From: Melioribacteraceae bacterium
GTDB lineage: Bacteria > Bacteroidota > Ignavibacteria > Ignavibacteriales > Melioribacteraceae
Length of the DNA: 64,000 bases
Direction: 5' to 3'
Assembly (NCBI GenBank): GCA_019638015.1
Contig: JAHBUP010000001.1
Location: 2,326,424 to 2,390,423 of the forward strand
Part shown: piece after piece, positions 27,721-35,619 of the stretch
How positions within the stretch are numbered: position 1 is the stretch's first letter
Layout of the letters: each line of letters begins with the position of its first letter
Translations under genes and position numbers: made by a program
The notes under the pieces: generated by a model
The model's database searches: none
The model's input: only the letters and a program-made list of their open reading frames with translations
Told to the model about the DNA's origin: nothing

Positions 27721-29006
27721 AATTTTCCTTTAAATATTATTTGTCTATACCAATTCAAAATCAATATTACTGACATAAAATATAGAATGGAATTGAAGAG
27801 TAAAATTTCTTTAAAACTATTAACAAAATGACTCAATAAATAAAAATTTAACGGTATTGAGATATTAATTATTGTTGATATTAAAAAATTAATTTTTTGC
27901 TTATTCAAAATTATTGGAATTGTGCTTATTGGACTTATAATAAACTTAGCTAATAACCAAGGTACTAAAATTTGTGCAAATGAACCTGCTGGAGCCCACT
28001 GATTACCAAACACAATTGCAAATATTTGCTCACCGAATATTAATAAAGGTGTAAAAATAACTAAACCTATAAAAGATAATCTTATGATAATTTTTTTTGT
28101 AAGGCCCCAGAGATCTTTTTTATCATTATAAATCTCCGCCCCCTTTTGATAAAAAACTTGCGAAACAGAAGCACCTATTAACTGCAGGGGTCTTTGTAGA
28201 ATTCCAAAAGTAAAAGAATACCAACCAAGAACTGTAGGTCCATAAAAATTAGAAATAATGTATTGTGAACCTGTGTCATTGAATATATCAATAAATCCTT
28301 GCCAATTTGTGAATAATGGGAAATCTCTATATTTGCTTGCATTTATTTTCATTCTGTGAAGAGAAACACTTTTAAAATTTATTATAGTAATTTTCATTGA
28401 TTGTAAAACCAAATAAAAAGTTGCAATGAGTTGACCAGTTAAACTACCAATTATCAATCCACCACTTGTGTAACCTCCATAACCAAATCCTAATTTGCTT
28501 CCTGCTGTTGCAGCTGTTTGTGTAATATTCCTTGCAGCAATAAGTCTAAATAATTTATTTCTACTAGACCATACTGAAAAACTTCTAAAGAAACCTGTCA
28601 GAATAACTGAGATCGGCACAAAATAAAGCCAATTAGAAACCTTTTCATTGGCCATAAGCAAAGTTAATTGATTATTAAAGAGAACCACTACGACCAAAGA
28701 TAACAGGCTTATTAGCACTGTAAGTATGAGAGATAAAGCGAGTAAATTGATTGCATCACTTTCCTCCTTTGGTAGCATAATAGCAGCATCATACTGGAAA
28801 GTTGCGATGTTACCAAAAATCATCCCTGTTGACATAAAAAGCGCAAGGATTCCAAACTCTTCTGGCGTATATAGCCTTGTAAGGATTGGTGAAACAAGAA
28901 TAGGAATAATTTGAGAAAATGAAAGCCCAGTAAACACAGTGAGGATGTTCCTTCCAAACTCCGATTTTGTTTCATTTTTAATTATACTTAATATTTTTTT
29001 TTTCAA
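27717..29006 (-). CDS. wzx: Oligosaccharide flippase (Wzx, PST family)
   Basis: A 429-residue polytopic membrane protein with about 12 hydrophobic segments. It shows the family's LSFSQIIPILVSPILTRLYT N-terminal helix and PEEFGILALFMS, typical of O-antigen flippases. A GWYSFTFGILQRPLQLIGAS stretch lies mid-protein. It would move lipid-linked repeat units across the inner membrane, partnering the Wzy-like polymerase at 13872-15107. No initiating phosphoglycosyltransferase gene is visible in the window. Confidence 0.88.
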   Translation of the reverse strand: MKKKILSIIKNETKSEFGRNILTVFTGLSFSQIIPILVSPILTRLYTPEEFGILALFMSTGMIFGNIATFQYDAAIMLPKEESDAINLLALSLILTVLISLLSLVVVVLFNNQLTLLMANEKVSNWLYFVPISVILTGFFRSFSVWSSRNKLFRLIAARNITQTAATAGSKLGFGYGGYTSGGLIIGSLTGQLIATFYLVLQSMKITIINFKSVSLHRMKINASKYRDFPLFTNWQGFIDIFNDTGSQYIISNFYGPTVLGWYSFTFGILQRPLQLIGASVSQVFYQKGAEIYNDKKDLWGLTKKIIIRLSFIGLVIFTPLLIFGEQIFAIVFGNQWAPAGSFAQILVPWLLAKFIISPISTIPIILNKQKINFLISTIINISIPLNFYLLSHFVNSFKEILLFNSILYFMSVILILNWYRQIIFKGKL

Positions 29007-29042
29007 TTAAAGTGGGCGAGGGAAGATAGATTTTGAAAAGTA

Positions 29043-30170
29043 CTATTTAATAGAACCGGTTGTTCCTAAAATATTATAATACCATTCCGAAGCTAGCTCA
29101 AAACCTTTTATAGCATCAAATTTAGGTTCATATTCCAAAATGGTTTTTGCTTTAAGAATACTAGCTTGAGAGTGAGGAATATCACCAATTCTATATTTAC
29201 CAAATATTGGTTCAATACTTTTTATTTCACAATCAAACTTTCCCAAACTTTGATGTAAATTGTAAAATAGGTCCAATAAATTAGTGTTACTTCCATAAGC
29301 AATGTTGAACACTTCTGAGAAAAAGTAGTTTTCATAGTTAAGTGGGCTAGGGTCTTGGGATGATTCTTTTTCTAACTTCTCACTTCTTACTTCTAACTTC
29401 TCTCCTTTCAGTAAGTATTTATGCTCGTCAAGCTCTAAATTATAATATTCTCTTTGACCTTTAATTATCTGCTCATTAGGAGTGAATAGTGCTTTTTCAT
29501 TTGCTTGAACAACATTTTCAACATATGTAAAATCCCGGCTGTAACTTCCATCACCATTTATAACCGGGCGCTCATGGTTTATTAATTGTTTTACCCATAA
29601 AGGAATTACAGCAGCGTAAGCGCCATTCGGGTCCTGACGTTTGCCAAACACATTAAAATAACGCAGACCAATACATTGCATGCCGTAAGTTTTTGCAAAC
29701 ACATCGGCGTAAAGTTCATTTACATATTTTGTTATAGCATATGGTGAAAGGGGCTTGCCAATTTCCTCTTCAACTTTTGGTAATTTTTTGCTATCTCCAT
29801 AGGCGCTCGAGCTGGCAGCGTAAACAAATCGTTTCACCATAGCGTCACGAGCAACAATTAATACATTAAGGAACCCATCAATATTTACGCTGTTTGTATT
29901 TATGGGATCTTCAATTGAGCGCGGGACTGATCCTAGAGCAGCTTGATGAGAAACATAATCACATCCTGTAACGGCTTTAACACAGGTTTCCATATCCCTA
30001 ATATCCCCTTCAATAAATGTGAAATTGGGGTTATCAAAATTATGCTCAATATTTCTTTTATACCCAGTACTAAGATTATCAAGACAAAGTACCTCATGCC
30101 CAAGCCCTAAGAAATGGTCGACAAGATTACTGCCAATAAATCCCGCTCCACCCGTTACTAGTATTTTCAT
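29043..30170 (-). CDS. UDP-N-acetylglucosamine 4-epimerase-like SDR (WbpP/Gne type) with in-frame insertion
   Basis: A 375-residue extended SDR starting MKILVTGGAGFIGSNLVDHF. The catalytic pair is Tyr144 and Lys148 (SPYAITKY), with ASSSAYG upstream and RYFNVFGKRQDPNGAYAAVIP after it, which fit WbpP-type UDP-GlcNAc/GalNAc epimerases. Between about residues 233 and 284 there is a charged stretch that the family normally lacks; part of it is a heptad peptide EKLEVRSEKLE encoded by a 7-base tandem repeat. The active-site residues lie upstream of the insertion and are intact. The gene begins with an ATGA overlap to a tiny SDR-like frame. Confidence 0.88.
   Translation of the reverse strand: MKILVTGGAGFIGSNLVDHFLGLGHEVLCLDNLSTGYKRNIEHNFDNPNFTFIEGDIRDMETCVKAVTGCDYVSHQAALGSVPRSIEDPINTNSVNIDGFLNVLIVARDAMVKRFVYAASSSAYGDSKKLPKVEEEIGKPLSPYAITKYVNELYADVFAKTYGMQCIGLRYFNVFGKRQDPNGAYAAVIPLWVKQLINHERPVINGDGSYSRDFTYVENVVQANEKALFTPNEQIIKGQREYYNLELDEHKYLLKGEKLEVRSEKLEKESSQDPSPLNYENYFFSEVFNIAYGSNTNLLDLFYNLHQSLGKFDCEIKSIEPIFGKYRIGDIPHSQASILKAKTILEYEPKFDAIKGFELASEWYYNILGTTGSIK
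29371..29405. repeat. Heptanucleotide repeat tract inside the epimerase gene
   Basis: Five imperfect 7-base units of the type acttctN (acttctc, acttctt, acttcta, acttctc) lie in the coding region. Because 21 bases is three units and seven codons, the tract encodes a seven-residue amphipathic repeat. The same heptamer family forms an intergenic tract at 36501-36536. Confidence 0.75.
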
Positions 30171-30259
30171 GATCCTCTATACATAATACAGATAAGAAAT
30201 GATTTAACCTTTTGGAATGAAGCGGACAGGCCCGCCCCTCCAGTAACTAATATCTTCAT
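30167..30259 (-). other. Mini-frame B: SDR N-terminus running into a palindrome (30 aa)
   Basis: A tiny open frame with an AAGGAGG ribosome-binding site encodes MKILVTGGAGLSASFQKV and ends after 30 residues, its TGA overlapping the ATG of the epimerase gene. The first ten residues match the Rossmann strand and glycine loop of SDR enzymes; the codons after that come from the GCGGGCCTGTCCGC palindrome. It is probably the remnant 5' end of a former SDR gene. Whether it is translated is not known. Confidence 0.5.
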
Positions 30260-30316
30260 CGTCCTCCTTAAATAGAATCAACGGCTCGAAATGAGGCGGA
30301 CAAGCCCGCCCCACCC
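30222..30316. repeat. 95-base repeat, copy 1
   Basis: This block spans the start of mini-frame B, its ribosome-binding site, and the palindrome of mini-frame C. It matches 33118-33212 with about three mismatches and no gap. The two copies are bounded by GCGGACAGGCCCGCC-type palindromes on both sides. Confidence 0.85.
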
Positions 30317-30333
30317 GTTACAAGTATCTTCAT
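30268..30333 (-). other. Mini-frame C: SDR N-terminus running into a palindrome (21 aa)
   Basis: This frame encodes MKILVTGGAGLSASFRAV and four further residues. Its TAA is immediately followed by the GGAGG site of mini-frame B, so the two would be coupled. The codons for MKILVTGG differ from mini-frame B mainly at synonymous positions. Confidence 0.45.
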
Positions 30334-30335
30334 GA

Positions 30336-30425
30336 TCATCTATATAAAATAAGTATAAGAAATGGTTTAACCTTTTGGAAAGAGGCGGACAGACCTGCTC
30401 CATCAGTGATAAGAATTTTTGCCAT
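30336..30425 (-). other. Mini-frame D: SDR N-terminus running into a palindrome (29 aa)
   Basis: This frame opens with a TAATG overlap with the gmd stop and encodes [19 protein letters not shown], then a hydrophobic tail ending LYR. The tail is nearly the same as in mini-frame B. It suggests that another SDR gene once followed gmd. Confidence 0.45.
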
Positions 30426-31597
30426 TAATTACCTTTTTTTAAAACCATCTGAATATCTGAAGAGACCATAATCTTCACTAACTCTTCAAATTTTGTGTCA
30501 GCTTTCCAATTCAACTGTTGTTCAGCTTTAGAAGCATTACCAATTAGGTGGTCAACCTCAGTAAGACGGAAGTAGTTTGGACTGATAGAAATAACTTCAG
30601 AATTAAGAATATTTTCAGCGTTAAGCGTTAAGTGGTCAGCTATCTGCCTTCGACGTTCAGTGCCGAGATCTTTTTCTAAAAGCTGGAGGCAGTTCGCTAA
30701 TAGATTGTTAAGTTTGGCTTTATCTAGGCTTTTCACATTTCCTACTTCATTCACATCTTCACCTTGCCATTCGAGTTCGATGCCCAATTCTCTAAATGTT
30801 AATTCACAGAATTCACGAATAGTGTGTGTTTCACCGGTTGCAAGAACAAAATCTTCAGGAGGATCATGCTGTAAAATTCTCCACATACCTTCACAGTATT
30901 CGGGTGCATAACCCCAATCTCTTTTACTATCAAGATTACCAAGAACTAATTTATCTTGAAGACCTAAAACTATTTTAGCCGCGGCCATTGTAATTTTTCT
31001 TGTTACAAATATTTCGCCACGTCTTGGAGATTCATGATTAAAAAGAATTCCGTTACAAGCAAATAAATTATAAGCTTCACGATAATTTTTTACAATCCAA
31101 AAGCCATAAAGTTTTGCAACACCATAAGGTGACCTCGGATAAAAAGGAGTTGTTTCACTTTGCGGTATTTCTTGAGCCTTACCATAAAGTTCTGAGGTTG
31201 AAGCCTGATAAAATTTTGTGTGTTTTATCAAACCAGATTCTCGTATTGCATCTAAGAACCTCAATGTACCAAGAGCGTCAACTTGGGCTGTGTAATCGGG
31301 TATATCAAAAGATACTTTTACATGACTTTGTGCTGCAAGATTGTAAATTTCGTCAGGAGCGATTTTTTCTAATAATCTATGGATACTGCTTGTATCAACA
31401 ACATCACCATAATGTAAGAATAGTGACTTATTATAAATCTCCGGGTTGTTGTATAGGTGATCAATTCGTTTGGTATTAAATGAACTTGCTCTTCTCATCA
31501 TTCCATGGACTTCATAACCCTTTTCAAGTAAAATTTCGGTTAAATAACTTCCATCTTGCCCGGTGATGCCAGTGATCAGTGCTTTCTTTTTGCTCAT
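30425..31597 (-). CDS. gmd: GDP-mannose 4,6-dehydratase with in-frame insertion
   Basis: A 390-residue extended SDR converting GDP-D-mannose to GDP-4-keto-6-deoxymannose, the first step to GDP-L-fucose. Family marks are [39 protein letters not shown] with Tyr158 and Lys162, and NHESPRRGE. Between residues about 287 and 334 there is a segment of nearly 50 residues where the family has about 10, and part of it is coded by a 7-base repeat tract. The gene is otherwise full length. fcl lies upstream in the same orientation, separated by a pseudogene. Confidence 0.93.
   Translation of the reverse strand: MSKKKALITGITGQDGSYLTEILLEKGYEVHGMMRRASSFNTKRIDHLYNNPEIYNKSLFLHYGDVVDTSSIHRLLEKIAPDEIYNLAAQSHVKVSFDIPDYTAQVDALGTLRFLDAIRESGLIKHTKFYQASTSELYGKAQEIPQSETTPFYPRSPYGVAKLYGFWIVKNYREAYNLFACNGILFNHESPRRGEIFVTRKITMAAAKIVLGLQDKLVLGNLDSKRDWGYAPEYCEGMWRILQHDPPEDFVLATGETHTIREFCELTFRELGIELEWQGEDVNEVGNVKSLDKAKLNNLLANCLQLLEKDLGTERRRQIADHLTLNAENILNSEVISISPNYFRLTEVDHLIGNASKAEQQLNWKADTKFEELVKIMVSSDIQMVLKKGN
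30613..30662. repeat. Heptanucleotide tract inside gmd
   Basis: On the minus strand the tract reads as degenerate 7-base units of the type NCTNAAC (gctgaaa, gcttaac, acttaac, gctgacc and related). The units match the style of the intergenic tract at 31631-31683. It encodes part of the gmd insertion at residues about 313-329. Confidence 0.65.
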
Positions 31598-31630
31598 TAA
31601 AATATTTTCCTTATCATGTTTTAGGCGAAC

Positions 31631-31683
31631 AGTGTTCTGCTTTCAGCTTTCAGTTGTCAGCGTTCAGCGGTCAGTGTTCAGTA
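31631..31683. repeat. Intergenic heptanucleotide tract
   Basis: Seven or more 7-base units of the type NTCAGYN (ttcagct, ttcagtt, gtcagcg, ttcagcg, gtcagtg) lie between gmd and the pseudogene upstream of it. They form the last codons of that pseudogene. Confidence 0.7.
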
Positions 31684-32051
31684 ATCTTCAATGAATTCGT
31701 AAAGAAATATAAAATTTTCGATACTTCTTCAGATTGTTCTTCCAACTTATATTTAGTGATGTCATCTAAATACTTTAAATCAGAACATAAGATTATAAAA
31801 TACTTTAGTTCCTCTAATGATCCTTTGGCAATATTCAAGAATTGTAAAAATTCTTTCCTTGATTTTTATGAATGCCCTTCTACAATATTCGAAGGGATTG
31901 AGTAAGCTGCCCTTCTTAACTGAGATGTCAAGCCATATCTTTCTTCTGCAGGAAATTTTGATGTAATTCTATATATCTCCAATGTAAGCTCGTGACTCTT
32001 TTGCCAGACCATCAAATCTCTGAAAGTCTTTATTTTAACATTCGTTTTCAT
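31671..32051 (-). pseudogene. Four-helix-bundle protein broken by an internal stop
   Basis: The first 61 codons encode a protein of the four-helix-bundle (23S rRNA IVS-type) family: MKTNVKIKTFRDLMVWQKSH and LRRAAYSIPSNIVEGHS. A TAA at 31866-31868 ends this frame. In the same frame, without a shift, the coding continues KSRKEFLQFLNIAKGSLEEL to a TGA at 31671, exactly as the family's C-terminal half should. So it is a 126-residue gene with one nonsense codon. Its last codons lie in a heptanucleotide tract. The family is common beside polysaccharide and repeat-rich loci, and its function is not settled. Confidence 0.75.
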
Positions 32052-32085
32052 TTCACCTTTTCAACTGGACGCTTTACGCAGTCCG

Positions 32086-33042
32086 CTAATTACTTGCTTC
32101 CAAGTTTTTCAGAAACCACTCATACGCCTTTTTAATCCCCTCTTCAAGACTAGTTGAATGTGTCCAACCAAGCTGGTGAAGTCTCGATACATCCATTAAT
32201 TTTCTGGGAGTACCATCAGGTTTTGAAGTGTCGTAAACTATTTTACCATCGAATCCGATAACTTTTTTAATAATTTCAGCAAGTTCAGCAATGGTTAAAT
32301 CTTTACCGGTACCGACATTAATATGAGTTAAGCCATTTTCGTAAAGGTCCTTTGCTTCAACTTTGTCCATTAAATAAAAAATCGCGTCAGCTAAATCTTC
32401 AACATATAAAAATTCACGTTTCGGTGTTCCGGTTCCCCATACTTCGACAAGCTCAGTATGACGAGTTTTTGCCTCATGAATTTTTCTAATTAAAGCCGGT
32501 AAGACATGACTGGTTTCTAAATTATAATTATCAAATGGTCCATACATATTTGTTGGCATAATTGAGAAGAAATTTGAGCCATACTGTTTATAGTAACTTT
32601 CACACAATTTGATTCCGGCAATTTTAGCTATAGCATAAGGTTCATTAGTGTATTCCAAATAGTCAGATAGAAGATATTCTTCTTTTAAAGGTTGGGGTGC
32701 CATTTTAGGATAAATACATGAACTGCCTAAAAAAAGTAATTTTTCAACACCATATTTATATGCAGAATGAATGATATTAGCTTCAATCATCAGATTATCG
32801 TAAAGGAACTCAGCCCTATAAGTATTATTAGCTAAGATGCCACCAACTTTAGCTGCGGCAACAATAACCTGCTCTGGTCTCTCTTTTTCAAAAAAAGATT
32901 CTACCTCTGATTGACGGGTCAGATTTAAACCTGGGAAATCAGCAGTAATTATATTTTGATATCCTTCGGCTTGATATTTCCTATGGATGGCAGAACCAAC
33001 CATACCAGTATGTCCAGCAATATATATTCTTGAATTTTTCAT
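32086..33042 (-). CDS. fcl: GDP-L-fucose synthase
   Basis: A 318-residue SDR epimerase-reductase that completes GDP-L-fucose synthesis from the Gmd product. Family marks are [45 protein letters not shown], Tyr136 and Lys140 in YAIAK, and [12 protein letters not shown]. Residues 193-201 (TRHTELVEV) are encoded by a palindromic CTTCGACAAGCTCAG-type sequence at 32438-32460, in a surface loop before [10 protein letters not shown]. The start overlaps mini-frame F by ATGA. Confidence 0.94.
   Translation of the reverse strand: MKNSRIYIAGHTGMVGSAIHRKYQAEGYQNIITADFPGLNLTRQSEVESFFEKERPEQVIVAAAKVGGILANNTYRAEFLYDNLMIEANIIHSAYKYGVEKLLFLGSSCIYPKMAPQPLKEEYLLSDYLEYTNEPYAIAKIAGIKLCESYYKQYGSNFFSIMPTNMYGPFDNYNLETSHVLPALIRKIHEAKTRHTELVEVWGTGTPKREFLYVEDLADAIFYLMDKVEAKDLYENGLTHINVGTGKDLTIAELAEIIKKVIGFDGKIVYDTSKPDGTPRKLMDVSRLHQLGWTHSTSLEEGIKKAYEWFLKNLEASN
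32438..32460. repeat. Palindromic dispersed-type element inside fcl
   Basis: The 23 bases have 6-base inverted ends (catact/agtatg) around CTTCGACAAGCTCAG, a core that recurs as a dispersed repeat in many bacterial genomes. Here it lies in frame in fcl and encodes HTELVEV. Only this copy was seen in the window. Confidence 0.5.
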
Positions 33043-33155
33043 TTATCAAACCACTTTATTAATGTAGCTGAACCAACTCTGCCAAAAAAGGTGGCATACA
33101 GGCCCGCCAAAAAACCGGCGGACAGGCCCGCCCCTCCAGTAACTAATATATTCAT
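33039..33155 (-). other. Mini-frame F: SDR N-terminus, palindromes, and a short tail (38 aa)
   Basis: An AAGGAGG site precedes a 38-residue frame that starts MNILVTGGAGLSAGFLAG and ends [12 protein letters not shown], with its TGA overlapping the fcl ATG. Two copies of the GC-rich palindrome lie in frame in the middle. It looks like a former SDR gene reduced to its ends; translation is unproven. Confidence 0.5.
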
Positions 33156-33212
33156 CGTCCTCCTTAAATAGAATCAAAGGGTCGAAATGAGGCGGACAAG
33201 CCCGCCCCACCA
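33118..33212. repeat. 95-base repeat, copy 2
   Basis: This is the partner of copy 1 at 30222-30316, in the same orientation. It carries the start of mini-frame F and the end of mini-frame E. Direct repeats of this kind on both sides of gmd and fcl could recombine and delete both genes. Confidence 0.85.
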
Positions 33213-33232
33213 GTGTTAAGTATTTTACTCAT
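33164..33232 (-). other. Mini-frame E: SDR N-terminus running into a palindrome (22 aa)
   Basis: This frame encodes MSKILNTGGAGLSASFRPF and ends at a TAA directly before the GGAGG site of mini-frame F, the same arrangement as mini-frames C and B. Confidence 0.45.
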
Positions 33233-33243
33233 AGATTTGAATT

Positions 33244-33293
33244 AAAAATGATAAATGGGAAATTATAAATGATAAATTATAATGGATAAATTG
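33244..33293. repeat. Intergenic heptanucleotide tract (ataaatN)
   Basis: Units such as ataaatg and ataaatt recur every seven bases for about 50 bases. The remaining 33294-33420 is AT-rich with no gene or motif that I can support. Confidence 0.6.
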
Positions 33294-33450
33294 TTTTTCA
33301 AAGTGATTGATTTATTAAATATTTTTTTAACTACTTTAGGCTCCATATAATCCAAAAAGCAAATTCTCAACTCCAGCATTCATTTTTATAATTTACAATT
33401 TCTAATTTATAATTAATTACCAAGTAGGATAGTAAAGTCGTGATTCATCA

Positions 33451-33564
33451 TCATTTATTGTCATTTCGAATTTCTGATAGCAGTGAGGTCATTTATTGTC
33501 ATTTCGAATTCTTCATAGCAGTGAGGTCATTTATTGTCATTTCGAATTCTTCATAGCAGTGAGG
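33451..33564. repeat. Three 38-base tandem repeats
   Basis: Units begin at 33451, 33489 and 33527; copies two and three are identical, and the first differs by about two bases. Each contains TTGTCATTTCGAATT and GCAGTGAGG. The downstream part to 33766 is filled with degenerate copies of gtcattN-type words about ten bases apart and the GCGAAGCTAATG word, also found at 38041-38370 and 56050-56215. There are no spacers, so this is not a CRISPR array. Confidence 0.85.
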
Positions 33565-33766
33565 TCATTAATGGTTATTGGTAGTTATTTATGGTTATTC
33601 ATAGTCATTAAGGACAATTACAACCAATGACGCGAAGCTAATGGCAACCAATTACACGAAGTAAATGACCAGGTGGGATAGGAAAGTCGTGATTCATCAT
33701 CATTTATCGTCATTGTAACTTCTGATAGCAATGTAGTCATTCATAGTCATTGGTAGTAATTCATGG

Positions 33767-34681
33767 TCAATGGGTGTTTTTTCCTCTGAGCCTATGAGCT
33801 AATTCTATTGAAGGTCTCACATCTTCAATTCCAAATCCAGTACCATTGAGAACATTTAAATAAACTTTTGTATGAAGATCAGTAAATCCTTCAGAAAACT
33901 CAAACTCCTCACCGTCAATCAGAATCGATCTAAAAGTTCTTTTACCCTCTGTTTTTTCTTTAACCGGGATATCATTTATATCAATAGACAAGAACCATTC
34001 AACATCGGCGTTTTCCAACTCAAGAGTGCCTTTCATTTTTCTATTTTCTGAGATTTCAAGGGAGTGGGATTTAACCTTACCAAATAGAAATATTAGCATA
34101 TCAAAAAAGTGGATACCGATGTTAGTCCCGATACCACCAGATTTTGCAATGTCCCCTTTCCAGGAGAAGTCATACCACAATCCCCGGGAGGTTATGTAGG
34201 TGAGTTTTACCTTGTGTTTGGTATTGTTTGGCTTTGGTTGAAGATCCAATTTATTTTTTAGGGCAATCACCGAATCATGCAATCTTAGCTGAAGAATATT
34301 GTAAACTCTTTTCCCGGTTTCTTCTTCCATTTCTTGCAGCGCATCAAGATTCCAAGGATTTAAGACAAGTGGTTTTTCACAAATAGCGTCAGCTCCTATT
34401 CTTAGAGCAAGACGAATATGTGAATCATGCAGAAAATTTGGGGTACATATAGATACATAATTAACTCTCTCATTTTCCGCCTTTTTATGCAGCATATAAA
34501 GATATCGCTCGAACCGTTCAAACTCAGTAAAAAAGCTGGTACTTGGGAAGTAACGATCGAGTATTCCAACAGAATCATTTTTGTCGAGTGCCGCGACTAA
34601 ATTGTTGCCGGTATCTTTGATTGCCTGCAGATGCCGGGGAGCTATGTAACCGGCAACACCGGTGATGGCGAAGTTTTTCAT
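33767..34681 (-). CDS. wlbA: UDP-N-acetyl-glucosaminuronate 3-dehydrogenase (WlbA/WbpB)
   Basis: A 304-residue Gfo/Idh/MocA oxidoreductase closely matching WlbA and WbpB: MKNFAITGVAGYIAPRHLQA, then GNNLVAALDKNDSVGILDRYFP, YVSICTPNFLHDSHI, and the catalytic ICEKPLVLNPWNLDAL. It oxidises C3 of UDP-2-acetamido-2-deoxy-glucuronate, the step after WbpA. It is about 1.9 kb from wbpA, separated by toxin-antitoxin-type genes. The 4-base LRLHDSV replaces the LRHHQ seen in characterised homologues. Confidence 0.93.
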   Translation of the reverse strand: MKNFAITGVAGYIAPRHLQAIKDTGNNLVAALDKNDSVGILDRYFPSTSFFTEFERFERYLYMLHKKAENERVNYVSICTPNFLHDSHIRLALRIGADAICEKPLVLNPWNLDALQEMEEETGKRVYNILQLRLHDSVIALKNKLDLQPKPNNTKHKVKLTYITSRGLWYDFSWKGDIAKSGGIGTNIGIHFFDMLIFLFGKVKSHSLEISENRKMKGTLELENADVEWFLSIDINDIPVKEKTEGKRTFRSILIDGEEFEFSEGFTDLHTKVYLNVLNGTGFGIEDVRPSIELAHRLRGKNTH

Positions 34682-34700
34682 GAGAGATCAGGTTGTGATT

Positions 34701-34745
34701 AATGAGAAATTATAAATTATAAAGGATAAAGGAGAAATTATATAT
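34701..34745. repeat. AT-rich heptanucleotide-like tract
   Basis: Degenerate aaattat/aaaggat units lie just upstream of wlbA on its coding strand. The period is seven but the match is weak. Confidence 0.4.
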
Positions 34746-34750
34746 TAATG

Positions 34751-34888
34751 TTAATTATTACGTTTTATTGATTTAGAGTTGATTGAGCCTAAAATATTTT
34801 TTAGTTCAATGGATTCTTTAAGTAAAAAATCAAGTTCAGTATCCGATTCTTTGACTTCTTCCTCTGATCCTAATTTACTAACTTTAAA
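34751..34888 (-). pseudogene. Gene remnant: C-terminal helical fragment
   Basis: An open frame without a start codon encodes VSKLGSEEEVKESDTELDFL and a further helical, charged stretch ending KSIKRNN. It resembles the last helix of a four-helix-bundle protein. It follows the 52-residue frame at 34912-35070 after a short junction, suggesting a chimeric scar. Confidence 0.35.
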
Positions 34889-34911
34889 CTGGATCTTCTA
34901 TTGGGGGCTGG

Positions 34912-35070
34912 TCAATCCAATCTTTCGAGCATTCGAGTAACTACCAAATTAGGTTCATACTCATCAATGAGATCTAACTGTTTGTTTATAATCTTATCCA
35001 GTGGCAACAGTTTAACGTTGTAATCCCAGAATATTTTACTAAGAGTATTATATTTTTCTTCGAGTGCCAT
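34912..35070 (-). CDS. Small protein (52 aa), DUF6922-like N-terminus, possibly truncated
   Basis: MALEEKYNTLSKIFWDYN followed by LPLDKIINKQLDLID. The IFWD element and its position recall small DUF6922-like proteins that sit beside nucleotidyltransferase or toxin genes, but the C-terminal part does not match well. It is too short to be sure it is functional. The 165 bases to the HepT gene hold a 10-base-stem hairpin (35191-35214) and no gene. Confidence 0.4.
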   Translation of the reverse strand: MALEEKYNTLSKIFWDYNVKLLPLDKIINKQLDLIDEYEPNLVVTRMLERLD

Positions 35071-35190
35071 GTATTAGTTTTTCGGAGCTAGGTTATTAAT
35101 TGTTTAAATGGATTAAGAATCAGCCACGGCAGACAAGAGTAGGCTTATGAATCCACCACACCCACCATAAAATAGGCGGGTAAATAGTAT

Positions 35191-35214
35191 CAGTCAAGAA
35201 ATGGTTCTTGACTG
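35191..35214. terminator. Hairpin after hepT
   Basis: CAGTCAAGAA and TTCTTGACTG form a perfect 10-base stem with a 4-base loop, 22 bases after the hepT stop. There is no T-run, so it could be a terminator or a repeat; a related sequence GGTCAAGAAATGGTT occurs at 63751-63765. Confidence 0.45.
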
Positions 35215-35235
35215 CCACCGGAATTAACATTGTAT

Positions 35236-35619
35236 CTATTTTTCAAAATCAACAATTATCTTTTTCAAAATCTTATTCAGTTTAGGAATTTCATCTCTGC
35301 ATACTTGGAAGACAATTTCGGTATTCAAATCAAAATAATGATGTGATATTATATCTCTCATCCCCATGGCTTTTTTCCATTCAAAGTCGGGATAGTTTTT
35401 TAAAAACGTTTTTCCGGCAACTTTCTCTAAGTTCTTTATGCTTTCTCCTAGAGCAATCAATTGCATGCAAAGAGAGTCTAATCTTTCAAGACTTCTATCA
35501 TTCACTAAAAAATCATTAGGTTTTTTGATCGGCTTAATTCTCTTTTGGATAATTTCAGTAGAATTTATTATTTGGTTCATTATCTCAAATAGTAAATTAC
35601 TTTTATGCATAAATCCCAT
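35236..35619 (-). CDS. hepT: HepT-like ribonuclease toxin (DUF86)
   Basis: A 127-residue HEPN-type protein. The defining RX4HXY motif is intact: Arg88, His93 and Tyr95 in MRDIISHHYFD. In characterised systems HepT is an RNase held inactive by adenylylation of the tyrosine by MntA. The gene overlaps mntA by 17 bases, as in a co-translated pair. An internal ATG at 35610 is a possible start. Confidence 0.88.
   Translation of the reverse strand: MGFMHKSNLLFEIMNQIINSTEIIQKRIKPIKKPNDFLVNDRSLERLDSLCMQLIALGESIKNLEKVAGKTFLKNYPDFEWKKAMGMRDIISHHYFDLNTEIVFQVCRDEIPKLNKILKKIIVDFEK

Noticed and set aside
33451..33564. CRISPR-like array
   Set aside because: The three 38-base units are directly adjacent with no spacers, and no cas genes are present.
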